Shown: positions 26,059 through 36,535, counted from the first letter of the stretch. The stretch is DNA of 64,000 nucleotides from Sipunculus nudus (GCA_026874595.1 CM049314.1:29771729-29835728), one strand, 5' to 3'. Translations and numbers: made by a program. The notes: generated by a model not told the origin, from the sequence alone.

Positions 26059-26164
26059 GTGATGAAGGAGCTCTCAGCTTCGAAAGCTCGTTAATAAAAT
26101 AAATAGTCTACACCAAGATGTTTTCATCTTAGTTTTTCTACATTGAGAAAGTAGCGCGGCTACA
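26059..26164 (+). ncRNA. Hammerhead-ribozyme-like motif, copy 2 (decayed)
   Basis: GTGATGA (26059-26065; core C changed to G) is followed by GGAGC-TCTCA-GCTTC, which can form a five-pair stem with one G-U pair. Then come GAAA at 26082-26085 and a GTC at 26105-26107, and the block ends with GCGCGGCTAC. The stem is better than in copy 1, but a different core position is damaged. Position in the module matches copy 1. Confidence 0.4.
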
Positions 26165-26680
26165 CTTATTAACTATGAACATACATGCATTTGTACCTCA
26201 GAATTGAGTTCAAATACTAAAATTGAACCAACTTAAACGACCATACCCAAAATTAATTTCAACAAACGTGACGGACTTATTTCATGATGTAACCATATAC
26301 GGAAGCCACCCAACCGTGAACAGAAGAAATCCCACAAAAGCAAAACTCAGGTCATTAACCAAACACGAACAGCACAAAAAAAAAGAATAAAAAAAGTCAT
26401 ATATTGTGGCTTCATATTCGCGAGAGTTACTTTTTTGCGATCTCACCAGAAACATATTCTTAGTGTAAAAAATACAAATTATTTTCATAAATATGCTTAC
26501 ATTACGATACTTGTCTTCCTTTCCTTAACCAGTTACAGAAATGATCGAAGGTTGGCTATTGCCTTCGAGTATTTACTCATATTTGAATAAATATCCCTCA
26601 CGCAAATATGACTTATTTTAATGCCTGGCGAACTTAAACCAGATCACAGTATATCTGACGTCAACTCCGAGGTATTTAAA

Positions 26681-26682
<2 letters not shown>

Positions 26683-26723
<41 letters not shown>
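26683..26723. repeat. (TA)n microsatellite
   Basis: About 20 TA units directly after a TGACGTCA-containing block at 26,656. Confidence 0.95.
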
Positions 26724-26726
<3 letters not shown>

Positions 26727-28523
26727 GTACAAAGAAGGGGAATAACATTTTGAGTTGTGTGCGGTAAGTGACAATGTTATCGAGTATACGTGTCACGGCG
26801 TGTGCATTTAATTTATACATATAAACGTCGCTCGTAAAATAGTTCCGTTTGCGCACTGGGATTCTTTGGTCAGTCGAGGGGATGTAGGAGTTGCTTGGCT
26901 GCAAACTTACACATTCGAACTTAAGTATCAGTTCTTAAAAGAATGTCGTTTATTCAGTACATAGAAAAATAACGACTTAATCAAATCAAATAACGATGTT
27001 TACGATCAATTTAATACAATGTTGTTATGTTGCACTCTGTGACTTTATTGTATAAACTATATAGACATGATCATCATCTGGCATGGAAACCCGAAAAAAA
27101 TTCAGAGAAAGTGGACTTTCGATTCTTGTTCCCCTGATAAAGTGCCTGACTGATCATCAAGAAGTTCAATTGACAATTAGATGATCATTTATTCTCATTC
27201 ATATTAATGTGGTGGACTCTGCTTTCTCTCTCTGAATATCCTCTTATTTTGCCCCATTTTCCCCACAATGATGACCGAATTCTGGAATGTAGTAACTCCA
27301 CACCTGCCTTTAAGATGTTGTTTATCTTCATTCATGTATACACATTTTATACATCAAAACTTTTATTAAAGAAATAAATATATAAGATTTCGAGAATACG
27401 ATATTGCAATTAAAAATCGACGGATTATTTGTAAACATTTGTGAGTCTTAAAGTAAAATAACCCCATAGTTCATGACCTATTGATAGTAATACCAAATTA
27501 TGTATTGTCAGCTAGCTTTTTTACTTTCATGACACGTTTGTGATCTTTTCATGTTAAATGGTCTGTTCTTTGGAAAAAGCTTCATATTTTTTACAGACTG
27601 GGACAGACTATAGGTTTCCATTACTATAAAACGAACACGTCATGCACGTAAACAGGTTTTGCGCAGCAACCTCCAGAACATGGTTGAGATGTTCTGTTTA
27701 TTTTTGACATTCATAGATAGATCTTCTGTGTGGAGAGTGTTTGTCAAGTTCAAATCAATGTAGTTATTAACTCCCGCTGGTGTTTATAATCTACAGTAAA
27801 TGAAACTATTGGGACACTATTGGAATACTTCTGCTCCAAAAAAAGGATCGATATGAATAACGATGTTGTTGCTGTGACGTCAGTCACTTCAGACGTATTC
27901 ATGAGGAAACGTTTTATGGCAATATGTAGCCTTACGTAGACCAACTCTCCCCCTTGCATAAAACCTCACACTCAGACTAACTCAGTATATATGCTCTATT
28001 ACATAGAACAACCTCAGGGAGTAATTAATCTGTCTACATGTCAGTCTGTGTATGGCAGCGTTGTCTGAGAAGGAGATAATTGGAGAATATAACACATTAC
28101 TATGACAAACATCCAGCAGAAGACGCAGCATGTTAAGTCCGTATCTATGACTTATTAAGAATGAATGAGGACACGATCCGCGAAAACCGCGAGCTTACGA
28201 AAACCATGGTTACATACATAAGAGCTGCAAAATAAAGTAGGTGGGCGGCGATAAATATGTTATCAAGGAATAATATATAATTATGTATTTTAACGTGAAT
28301 ATGACATTTGTCTGGTCCACCTATAACCTTGTGTAAACAGATAAAAGCGATGTCGGTGGCAAAACATATGTCTTCAAGGAAACAGGTTTAATAATATTAC
28401 CTCATATGACTTGGTTTGGTGTATTTGTCACCTCGATATCTAAAACATTTAAAATAGTGGCTATCTATTAGTTGTTCATGACGTAGACAATACTCCCTCA
28501 TGTCTTACTTTTATGTTATGTTG

Positions 28524-28525
<2 letters not shown>

Positions 28526-28586
<61 letters not shown>
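28526..28586. repeat. (TA)n microsatellite
   Basis: About 30 TA units. Confidence 0.95.
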
Positions 28587-28589
<3 letters not shown>

Positions 28590-29619
28590 TTATATAAAAA
28601 GACAGAAGGGGGAGATTCACCGAGTGTTATTTGGGTTGAGTTCAGAGGTCAGGAACGGTAGGGCTTGGGGACACATTTCAAACACTAAATTTACTAGGGT
28701 TTCACATGTGCGTTGGTGACAGCTTGCCTTGTGTGAGGTATTTGCCATCCAGTACACGTGTCACAGCGTGTACCCTTATTTGTACATGCATTTGTCGGTC
28801 GCTTGTTATAAATTTCTATTTGCGCACTCGGTTTCTAGGACATTTTTTTATCTACAACTTTATACAGAACACAATTTCCCATTCTTAATCAAATGTATTC
28901 TCGCGACTTTACATTTAACTACGAGCTTTAATCTTGGGTATATTGGTGTTAATGTAAATATTGTTAATAACATATTGATTTAGCGGAATTTTTTAACTGC
29001 ATTCGTGCCAAACACTATCAATGAGCGTGAACGCAATCTCACTTGTTGAAGCAACTTCAGGCTGACAGGGAGAACATGTGGACACAAAGGTCTCGACGCT
29101 CAGCTGAATTTTCCATGAGAATATCTTTAAGAGATTTTTTAAGCCAATCTGTCTACCTAAAGTTATGGAGTTATCGTCATTAAACCAATCTGTGAATGCA
29201 TGGGCCTTGTGACCTTAATCTTTGACTTTGTGTTCCCAAAATAAAAAAAAAACCTTCCCCATTGACAGGCGAGGCACATCTGAAAGATGGAAGGTTTAGG
29301 ATGAAGAGTCTGGCTTATATTGCATCCACGACTTTTTTAATGAAGTGGGTCGTGTGAATAAGACCTCTGATCTCTTGAACTCGAAGACAGCGGAGTTCTT
29401 ACCTTAGTGGTAGGCCATATAAAAAGTCACATTTGAATCCAATATATCAATCTAAACTGGAAACACATTTATTCGACAAAGAAGGGTACAGTCAGATTCA
29501 TTATCAGGAAATTAGGTTCACAATTACCTGGAAATTTTATTTCCTTTTTTAATATATATGCGCCACCCCTGAATACGCTCCTTGGAGGGGGCCCAAATGT
29601 CAGGGAAATTATATTTTTG

Positions 29620-29850
29620 GGCCATGCGCTGAATGAACGAGCAATACGAGGTCAATGGGTACATATTACAGGTATGACGCGTGAACTGTGATCAGGTAAA
29701 GTGAAAGCCACTGCCTTAACCACTCTGTCCACACGCCAGTCTCTTTATCACAGTGTAGTCTGAGAATAATGAGCGGAGATTATAAGACCTCGTACTTTAG
29801 CTTTTCGTCCGGAAGAGATCACCTAAAACATAGGGTTAGAGGGTACATGA
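29620..29850 (-). repeat. tRNA-like (SINE-like) module, copy 3
   Basis: On the minus strand this copy has the best-preserved A box: GTGGACAGAGTGGTTAAGG, continuing GCAGTGG, from about 29,736 downward. It resembles the D-arm region of a serine or leucine tRNA. The rest is colinear with the copies at 15,070 and 25,255. Confidence 0.4.
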
Positions 29851-30000
29851 TTTATTCCAAATGAACAAAGTGTACTTAGCTCTACTCACAACTACATGAG
29901 AGAGAGATTGAAGAAGAGAAAAAAAGGGATAGAGCTGGGAGGAGGGGTGTACAGAAGGGGATCATGCATAACCCTCAACCCACACCCCAACCTCTTTCCC

Positions 30001-31109
30001 CGACATTTGAAAAACAAACTATTAAAAATCATTTAAAAAATGAAAAAATCACACGTTTTATTTTTGTACATTTTCATCTGCAACAATTTATACACAGAGA
30101 TCCCAGGAACATTTATGGCGGAATATGTCATGAGATTAATAGGGAACTGGAGATAAGAAATCGCGCATCCAAAACTAGTGATTTATAAAGTGATGGTAAT
30201 AATTGACTATTTTTCAGTTTTCACTATTTTCCATAATTCGCTGGCAACTTTCCTCTTGCTTTCAGTCTCAAAATATTACAAGAGTTCCAGGCTAAATCTT
30301 GTCAAGGTCGAACGTTATTTTGGATTTCAGTCTCGGTTCTCTCATAAAAGCATACAATGTTATACAAGCATTCCAACACACACACATATATATATATAAT
30401 ATTTATATATAATATATAATGTAATATAATATATATTATATTATAAATATCATGAATTTGTTAATAATAACATGAAATAGTAATAGAAAATTACAGGTTT
30501 GTAAATTTAAATTATTAATAATAGTAATAGACATGAAATTTTAATCTGTAATACTAATAGTGATAGTAATAGTACCCGGAGTAATACAATAATAGCTATT
30601 ATTTTTACTATTACAACCCTTGACTAAAACAGGTTAGGAACGGTATGTTTGTTTAATTATACTGAAACGCAGGAGGGCTAAAGATGTAGTGTGATTTGTT
30701 CATGCTAGATGCTGTGATTGGTCAGTTTACATATTTTGTGGAGAAAATAATTGTCAGCTGAGGCCAAATTGTTGCTGCTGCAGTACTGCTGATGTTGGAG
30801 TACTTCAGGGGAGACAGCCTGAAATTCATAACCTTTGATCAGTAAATTAGTTGTGCCACAGACAATAATTAAGGCCTTGTCTGTACTCATCAATTTTGCA
30901 GTATAAGCACTATGGCTTGAACAAATGTTACTCAGTGTGTTTAAAAATCTAATGTTTATCAAGTGTAATAAACACCTGCTCAAGATAAATTAATATAGAG
31001 TAATCTAACGAGATGAAATAAATTGCTGCTGGACACAATATTTCAGGACTTCTGTGTTTTGCCGAACAGGAATAGGTTGATTGAATGCTACAAGCAAGAA
31101 GGACAATAT

Positions 31110-31156
<47 letters not shown>

Positions 31157-31590
31157 CTGGGTTTATATTGGGGAACTGAGCTTAATTAATTAGACTAAAT
31201 TGTACTAAACATTTTTTTTTATATTTTGGGTTTTGGGATTATTCAAACCTTAATCTTATTCTTTTAAAACTGTGCTTAACAGTAAGATGTATAATTAAGT
31301 TTAAAAGATAATGTCTAAAACTGTAGTGAATATAAATCTTCTGAGACTGGGTTTATGTTGTACTTATCATATAAAATTGATGGAAATAAATCATATCTGA
31401 ACTAAGCCGAATTGTACGCCTTAATTGCGAGCGAATGCTCATTTTCCAAAGGATTTCATTTTATTTATATTCATTTTTAATTGAGAACAAAAATTACAAA
31501 AGTTACCATTTAAATATAAGAACACGCTAAATATCAAAATAAAGGGGATGGTGGTAGTTAGTGGGCAAGGTCAGCGTATTCTCAGCTCAC
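30001..31590. other. Low-complexity spacer, no gene supported
   Basis: Contains degenerate AT sequence, AGTAATA/TATTACT words at 30,480-30,620 and a (TA)n run at 31,113-31,153. A CCAAT-type word (GACCAATCA, minus strand) lies at about 30,717, and a 92-codon minus frame at 30,705-30,983 has no recognisable domain. No splice-supported exon was found. Confidence 0.4.
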
Positions 31591-31594
31591 TATT

Positions 31595-31866
31595 TGTAAG
31601 TCAAGTAATAGTAAAAGAAAAAGAAGCCAAGTAACAGTAATAAAATAAAAAAAAAAGTAATAAGTATAGTAAAAGTAATAGATAAAAATATGTTTTAATA
31701 GTAATATTAGGATTGAGATTTGATAGTAATATTAATAGAATTAGTAATACCGGTAGTAATAGTAATAGAAGCCAAGTTATAGTATTAGAAATAGATAAAA
31801 AATGATGTAATAGCAATAGTAAAAGTTATAGTAATAGATGAATTGAGAAGTAATAGTAATAGAAGC
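31595..31866. repeat. AGTAATAG-type degenerate microsatellite
   Basis: Imperfect iterations of AGTAATAGTAATAGAAGCC over about 270 bp, followed by a (TA)n tract at 31,894-31,945. The related word in both orientations occurs at 30,540-30,615. Confidence 0.8.
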
Positions 31867-31888
31867 TCCATAATAGGACCCAACCCTG

Positions 31889-31893
<5 letters not shown>

Positions 31894-31945
<52 letters not shown>
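31894..31945. repeat. (TA)n microsatellite
   Basis: About 26 TA units. Confidence 0.95.
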
Positions 31946-31949
<4 letters not shown>

Positions 31950-32059
31950 AGATAGACAGACAGGCAGACGGATGTGCCAACCATTTGCTCATTTGGTATC
32001 CCCCCCCCCCCGTTGGTAACCCCTGGCTACGCCACTGAGAACGACAGAGCAAACAGAAC

Positions 32060-32480
32060 GGGAGCGAGGAGAACAGGGTTACTGGGTGCATCTTTCAGGT
32101 AAACCATGTGCACTGATATCAAGTAAAGAGAAATCCACAATCGTACAATTGTGTCCACATAATGTCACCAGTTTGTTTGAAATTAGATCACAGAATATAA
32201 GAAATCGGACTGACTTCCCGCTGAATAGGCAGCATATTTGCCTGTACTAATGACATATTCAAAATGAATGACGGCTCATTCCGCGTAAAAATGCAAGCTT
32301 GCGAAAACCATGGTTATAAGAGTCTGGAAATAATGTGTGTGGGCGGCAATCAAGACCTGATCAAGAACATGTAGGTGGATGATTTTTACGTGAATATGGG
32401 CCATTGGCCTGGTATACTTTTACCTTGATATAGACAGCTACTGCCAGACTGCTAATCGAACCTGGAACGTCGTATATTTA
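32060..32480. repeat. Diverged fragment of the higher-order family
   Basis: Words such as GCATCTTTCAGGTA, CAAGCTTGCGAAAACCATGG and GTGTGTGGGCGGCAAT match 25,570-25,860. It is isolated from the main array by about 2 kb of spacer. Confidence 0.65.
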
Positions 32481-33216
32481 ACATTGAGAGTTTGATAATG
32501 CATTATGTTATACAGTATTCATGAAAAAACAACAGTCATTCCATAAACTATCATGTGGACGCACAAAATCACACATATTACACACGTATACTAACATATT
32601 AAAGAGAGGTTCCAAAGGCAGAGAGGTACACGGGGCCTTCTTCTGAGGGGGGGGGGGAGTTTGTTCCTCTCATCTTTCAATAAAACGCATTTTTTTTAAC
32701 AACGGGAAGCATCTCGATCACTTTGGGAAAATATAGTTTATGGCATGCGCAAACTGGCCTAGATGTTTATAATTAATGTATTATAAATCAAATTTAAATA
32801 AAGATATTATTAATTATTGGGAGTGAAGAAAATTATGATACTGTGACAAGGAAATTTTGTTTTCTTTAATACTCATGGTGGAGGGTGTGGGTGTGTGTGT
32901 GGGGGGGGGGGGGGGGTCAGGACATGGGGTTCGAGGCTTGTGTCGGTTAATAATCCCTATGCACTACACATATTAATCAAGCATGTCTTAGTAGTCACAG
33001 TCACGTGACATTTCTGCTTTTAATATATGATAAATGTATCATGTTCTATTTGATACGAAAATACAGGCATCATTTATTAGGATGATTAATGATGTTAAAA
33101 TGTAACTATGAGTATGGTATTTCTGTTATCGAAAATGAAAACATATACAAAGCTATTTTATATAGACATGTGAGTACGTCTCCTATCCGGGATTGAAGCA
33201 TGTTGAAAATTCTTTA

Positions 33217-33406
33217 TTTACAGTATATAAAACCTCACCTGACGACCACCTCAGTTAAGCGACCACCTCATGATAATGACCACTTGTTCCCGGCCCGGTT
33301 TCTTTTTAATATCTGCTCTCTATGTAAGACCTCACTTAAACGACCACCTCGAAAATGCTCTACTTTATCGAGGTCCCACTGGTGGTCGTAATTTCTGTAC
33401 AGTGAT
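33217..33406. mobile_element. Candidate Tc1/mariner-type MITE with CGACCACC repeats
   Basis: The left end TTTACAGTATATAAAACC is followed by CTGACGACCACCTC and AAGCGACCACCTC. The right end reads GGTGGTCGTAATTTCTGTAC then AGTG, an inverted match. An internal copy of CACTTAAACGACCACCTCG also occurs. ORFs over it are incidental. Family placement is from TIR style only. Confidence 0.4.
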
Positions 33407-33669
33407 TGTTTCAATGGAAGGCTTGAGTTCTAATTCCCATGGAACAAATATGTTCATAATATCGAGACTTCACTGTATATGGTTATAATATATGTAAACC
33501 ATGTAGAGACAGACTGTTCATTCTTAGATAACTGACCTGCGCTTTTTAAAATGAAAGTGATAGTACTTGCTTTATAACCATCCAGGAAATCCCGTATGTT
33601 GTGTATTTAAAAAAAAACAAAGCTCATCTATATCTCCTTGTTTTTTTATAACCATCCCCTAAGGGAGAA

Positions 33670-33780
33670 GGGGCGGGGAAAAAGAACGCATGCAGGTACG
33701 AGCTTTCAATCATTCAATGAAAGTTGCTTGGATATGGATGTATTTATATATAGGGTCGTCATCACAGTTGTATCGATTGT
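33670..33780 (+). promoter_or_regulatory. Candidate core promoter of the plus-strand gene
   Basis: A GC box (GGGGCGGGG at 33670-33678) lies about 70 bp before a TATA box (TTTATATATAG at 33744-33754). A start site would be expected near 33,775-33,785. Seventy bases further, a strong splice donor (ATG|GTAAGT) ends a plausible first exon. TATA-like words are common in this AT-rich DNA, so the support is the combination of all three signals. Confidence 0.4.
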
Positions 33781-33854
33781 TTATAAAATGGAGCGAAGTG
33801 GACATGTGACGCCATGCTTCTCTGCACATGCAAGGTCATTCGTTATATGCTATG
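33780..33854 (+). other. Candidate noncoding first exon of the plus-strand gene
   Basis: Ends at a consensus donor, TATG|GTAAGT. An ATG at 33788 opens a short frame that would reach a stop soon after splicing to the exon at 34,663 (TAA at 34,674), so it would act as an upstream ORF and not as the main start. The start coordinate is estimated from the TATA box. Confidence 0.4.
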
Positions 33855-34366
33855 GTAAGTCTATACCTTGCTACATCTTACACACACATACACACACACA
33901 CATATATATATATATAAATATATATATTTATAGGTTGAACAACATTTCTCCTTATCCGTTGTCAAGCTAAAAATAGACATATATGTATACACACATACAT
34001 ATATATATAATACAAAATTCGTTAAAAATTAGCAGCTTAAGAGCAGTTTTTTTCAATCATTCGTGCATAAGTTTTTTAAAGACTTTCTCTAGTATCTGCT
34101 TCACGCCCTCATTCTCTCTCAAGGTTCCATGGTCAGTCCAACATAAATGATTCTTTACCAAAGAGTAGACTAAATATTATCTTTTTTCAACATTTAAAAA
34201 TGTTCCAAGTTTGGATCATTATTATGGTGTTTCAAAACGAAATACCACCTCCTCTCCTATAACTGACTTTTATAGCACATTCATAAATTGATGTGATGTG
34301 CATATATAACCGTATTCAGTACAGCAAACGCTACACGTATATTCATCTCTCTCTTCTACTTTTCAG

Positions 34367-34372
34367 ACTGTG
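34367..34372 (+). other. Possible 6-nt microexon in the 5' leader
   Basis: A strong pyrimidine tract and acceptor (CTTCTACTTTTCAG) are followed after only ACTGTG by a consensus donor (GTAAGA). The same configuration resembles a recursive splice site. It is too short to judge without transcripts. Confidence 0.2.
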
Positions 34373-34662
34373 GTAAGACAATTGCACCAATTTTTGACAA
34401 TATTTAATGGTTATACTATATAGAAATACGCGTAAATGGAATCCCAGGGACCCTGTGCGAATCATGTAGACTTAAACGACTTCACCTTACTTACTCGTGA
34501 TTACATTGCTTGGACACCCACGCATGTAGATTTTAAGTGCGGGGGTTTATGTAGGTATATAACCATAACTGTAATTTTATAAAAGGTCCACAGTTTTGCT
34601 AGTATTCGTCATCCTGAAGATATTTATTCTTTTCTAAGCCTCTTCACATTCCTGTCCCCTAG

Positions 34663-34735
34663 ATCTGCTGATATAAATGGCTGACGCAGGTGTTCTTATG
34701 ATAACAGATGGGAAGTACCAAGGCGACAAGAGCAG
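34663..34735 (+). CDS. Plus-strand candidate gene, first coding exon
   Basis: The exon is bounded by a good acceptor (CACATTCCTGTCCCCTAG) and a donor (AGCAG|GTAGGG). The ATG at 34677 is immediately preceded in frame by TAA, so it is the natural start. It encodes MADAGVLMITDGKYQGDKS and ends in phase 2. I do not recognise the protein. The encoded piece is hydrophilic, with no signal peptide or membrane segment. The next phase-compatible exon is a 19-nt exon at 35,025. Upstream lie a candidate leader exon and a GC-box/TATA promoter. An alternative is that this is a short pseudo-exon; the paired splice sites and the well-placed start argue against that. Confidence 0.5.
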
Positions 34736-34898
34736 GTAGGGCAGATGCACTCAAACCACACACCTGTACAAAGTATATGCTTTAACAGTCTTACTAACAC
34801 AGTTATTGCTATATTATAAATAGATTAATCATATACTTTACATACTGAACTGTATTAAGTTCGCTTAAACAAACGTATAATATAAATAAATATTTATT

Positions 34899-34974
<76 letters not shown>
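34899..34974. repeat. (TA)n microsatellite
   Basis: Nearly 38 TA units, with one interruption at 34,915. Confidence 0.95.
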
Positions 34975-34975
<1 letters not shown>

Positions 34976-35024
34976 CTCTGAAGAAAAAAACAACACTGTA
35001 AATTCACAACAGTCTGTTTCACAG

Positions 35025-35043
35025 GATGCGACCCGATCATCAG
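35025..35043 (+). CDS. Plus-strand candidate gene, 19-nt microexon
   Basis: Acceptor AGTCTGTTTCACAG and donor CATCAG|GTAAAT flank 19 nt. Its first base completes the split codon from the exon at 34,663; it then reads MRPDHQ and ends in phase 0. Its length fits the reading frame between 34,735 and the exon at 44,089. The evidence is splice sites and phase only. Confidence 0.35.
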
Positions 35044-35098
35044 GTAAATGTGGGAAGAAAAGCGTGGTTTGAAAAGCCGAGACTTATATATATATATT

Positions 35099-35201
35099 GG
35101 TAAAGGTAAAGAGTGACCCCTTTTAGATAGACTAGCTTGTTTATTAATAAACACCCCTCTTAATATACAAGTTCTATCTAAAAGGCGTCACACCATATCT
35201 T

Positions 35202-35204
<3 letters not shown>
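35099..35204. repeat. Foldback (inverted repeat) element embedded in (TA)n
   Basis: The left arm GTAAAGGTAAAGAGTGACCC continues CTTTTAGATAG. The right arm, read in reverse complement, is GTAAAGATATGGTGTGACGC continuing CTTTTAGATAG. The loop is about 25 nt and both outer sides are (TA)n. It looks like a small MITE that jumped into a TA tract. Confidence 0.6.

Positions 35205-35283
<79 letters not shown>
35205..35283. repeat. (TA)n microsatellite
   Basis: About 38 TA units abutting the foldback at 35,099-35,204. Confidence 0.95.
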
Positions 35284-35284
<1 letters not shown>

Positions 35285-35544
35285 TGTTTGTCAAACACGT
35301 TGAAGCTTCGTGTGTCACGTTGGTTGACGTTAGTGTTTACACTTCGGCAATCGTCAGGTAACTGTAGATCAACACAGGCGCTAAGCTATTCCTGCATGTT
35401 ATTATTTCTTTTTAGTACGTCTGAATAGCAACCTAATTTCGAAATAAGCTAACTGCGCTTGTTCAGCTCTAATGAGCTTGAAAACATGCTCTACTTAGCT
35501 GTACTGAGCATTTTTCTACAACGACTGTAACTCAAATAATGTGG

Positions 35545-35568
35545 TATATATATATATGTGTGTGTGTG

Positions 35569-35622
<54 letters not shown>
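35545..35622. repeat. (TA)n(TG)6(CA)7(TA)n palindromic microsatellite
   Basis: A TG run passes directly into a CA run at 35568/35569, with TA tracts on both sides. The whole 78-bp block is nearly self-complementary, one dinucleotide off symmetry. Confidence 0.9.
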
Positions 35623-35625
<3 letters not shown>

Positions 35626-35744
35626 GGTTGTAAATGCATGTAAATGCATATATATTCAGTAAAATCACTCAGGGGTATAGTCCGCACCTAATTTCAGGTT
35701 TCCCCGCACTGTTCAGATTACCCCTTAATGATTTAACCAAATGA

Positions 35745-36153
35745 TAACTTCTCATACTTTTTTTTTTTAAATAATTTTTGTTGGCGGTAACCGCCTCCAT
35801 TTTTTTAATGCTAGCTTAACTACATCTGCAGATTTCCATTCTGGTTTCGGACTACGTGACAGGGCAGTATCACACGCTTCCTCTCATTTGATATCCTGGC
35901 ATTATACAGGTCCGGTGACTACTGCACCTGCGGGCCCTGGGTTGGTAATCATACCACCGAGGACCCCCAAAAGGCGCACTCGTTTGTGAGTGAGACACGG
36001 CCGTTGGGCACGACCTTCCCATTAAGCCTGCAGAGCGCTCACCCTGGGTGGGGGCCGAACCGCCTCGGCTAAGGTTCGAACTCACGATCTCCCGGCTTTG
36101 AGTCCTGCGCTGTACCCCTGAGCCACAGAAGCCGGTTAACTTCTCATACTTTT
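35745..36153 (-). mobile_element. tRNA-derived SINE, full length, with 17-bp target duplication
   Basis: The element occupies about 35,762-36,136 and reads on the minus strand. Its head has an A-box-like TGGCTCAGGGGTACAGC and a B-box-like GAGTTCGAACC about 30 bp later. The tail is an A-rich run, seen as poly(T) at 35,758-35,768. Both flanks carry the identical TAACTTCTCATACTTTT at 35745-35761 and 36137-36153, the expected product of target-primed reverse transcription. Two relatives are in this window, at 54,055 and, split in two, at 45,026 and 46,526. The internal promoter looks usable for RNA polymerase III. It is probably the youngest copy here. Confidence 0.85.
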
Positions 36154-36399
36154 AACTCTTTATTTATTATACCACGTGAAACATACGATATTCAAAAGAT
36201 ATACAATTTAAATTATATCTATATAATGTAAAATTTTTGTTAATTATATGTAATATGACTCATAAACTTCGTCAAGCGCATGACACATGAAAATGCAAAT
36301 ATAAGATTATAAAGATTCAAATTAATTTGGGAAATCATAAGAGAGAAATTATATGAATGTTAAGTAAATGAACATAACGAAACAACTTTTTTAAGGGCA

Positions 36400-36535
36400 A
36401 TCTGAAATCGAAGGGGTAATCTGAAATTGAATTCAATACCTATAGGTGTAATTTAAAATTGGCTTCAAGTATCCATTGAGGAATGGGGGGGGGGTTCTGA
36501 AATCAATTTCAAATACCCCCCCCCCCCCGGTTATT
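36400..36535. repeat. GGGGTAATCTGAAATTGAATT-type repeats with G9/C12 hairpin
   Basis: Several iterations of GGTAATCTGAAATTGAATTC lie in both orientations. At 36486-36494 a G run and at 36517-36528 a C run flank TCTGAAATCAATTTCA, so the block can fold on itself. Related words occur at 35,674-35,735 and 39,358-39,385. Confidence 0.55.

Larger units (their letters stand above)
19465..30000. repeat. Higher-order repeat, copy 2 (modules A-C-B)
   Basis: The same diagnostic blocks occur at 22091 (A), 24095 (C) and 27770 (B). Offsets to the A-C-B set of copy 1 are 10,214, 10,193 and 10,208 bp, so whole units match colinearly. Shared landmarks include GCGCAGCAACCTCCAG-type sequence, TGACGTCA blocks, CGAGCTTGCGAAAACCATGG, a GA-rich microsatellite, a GAT-rich stretch and (TA)n tracts. 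The right boundary is approximate, and a diverged fragment reappears at 32.1-32.5 kb. No gene was found inside. Confidence 0.7.

Noticed and set aside
30705-30983. 92-codon minus ORF as an exon
   Set aside because: No flanking splice sites of quality and no recognisable motif. Only a CCAAT word nearby, which is not enough.
33788-33854. MERSGH... as the main protein start
   Set aside because: After splicing to the next exon the frame meets a stop within five codons, so it is treated as an upstream ORF.
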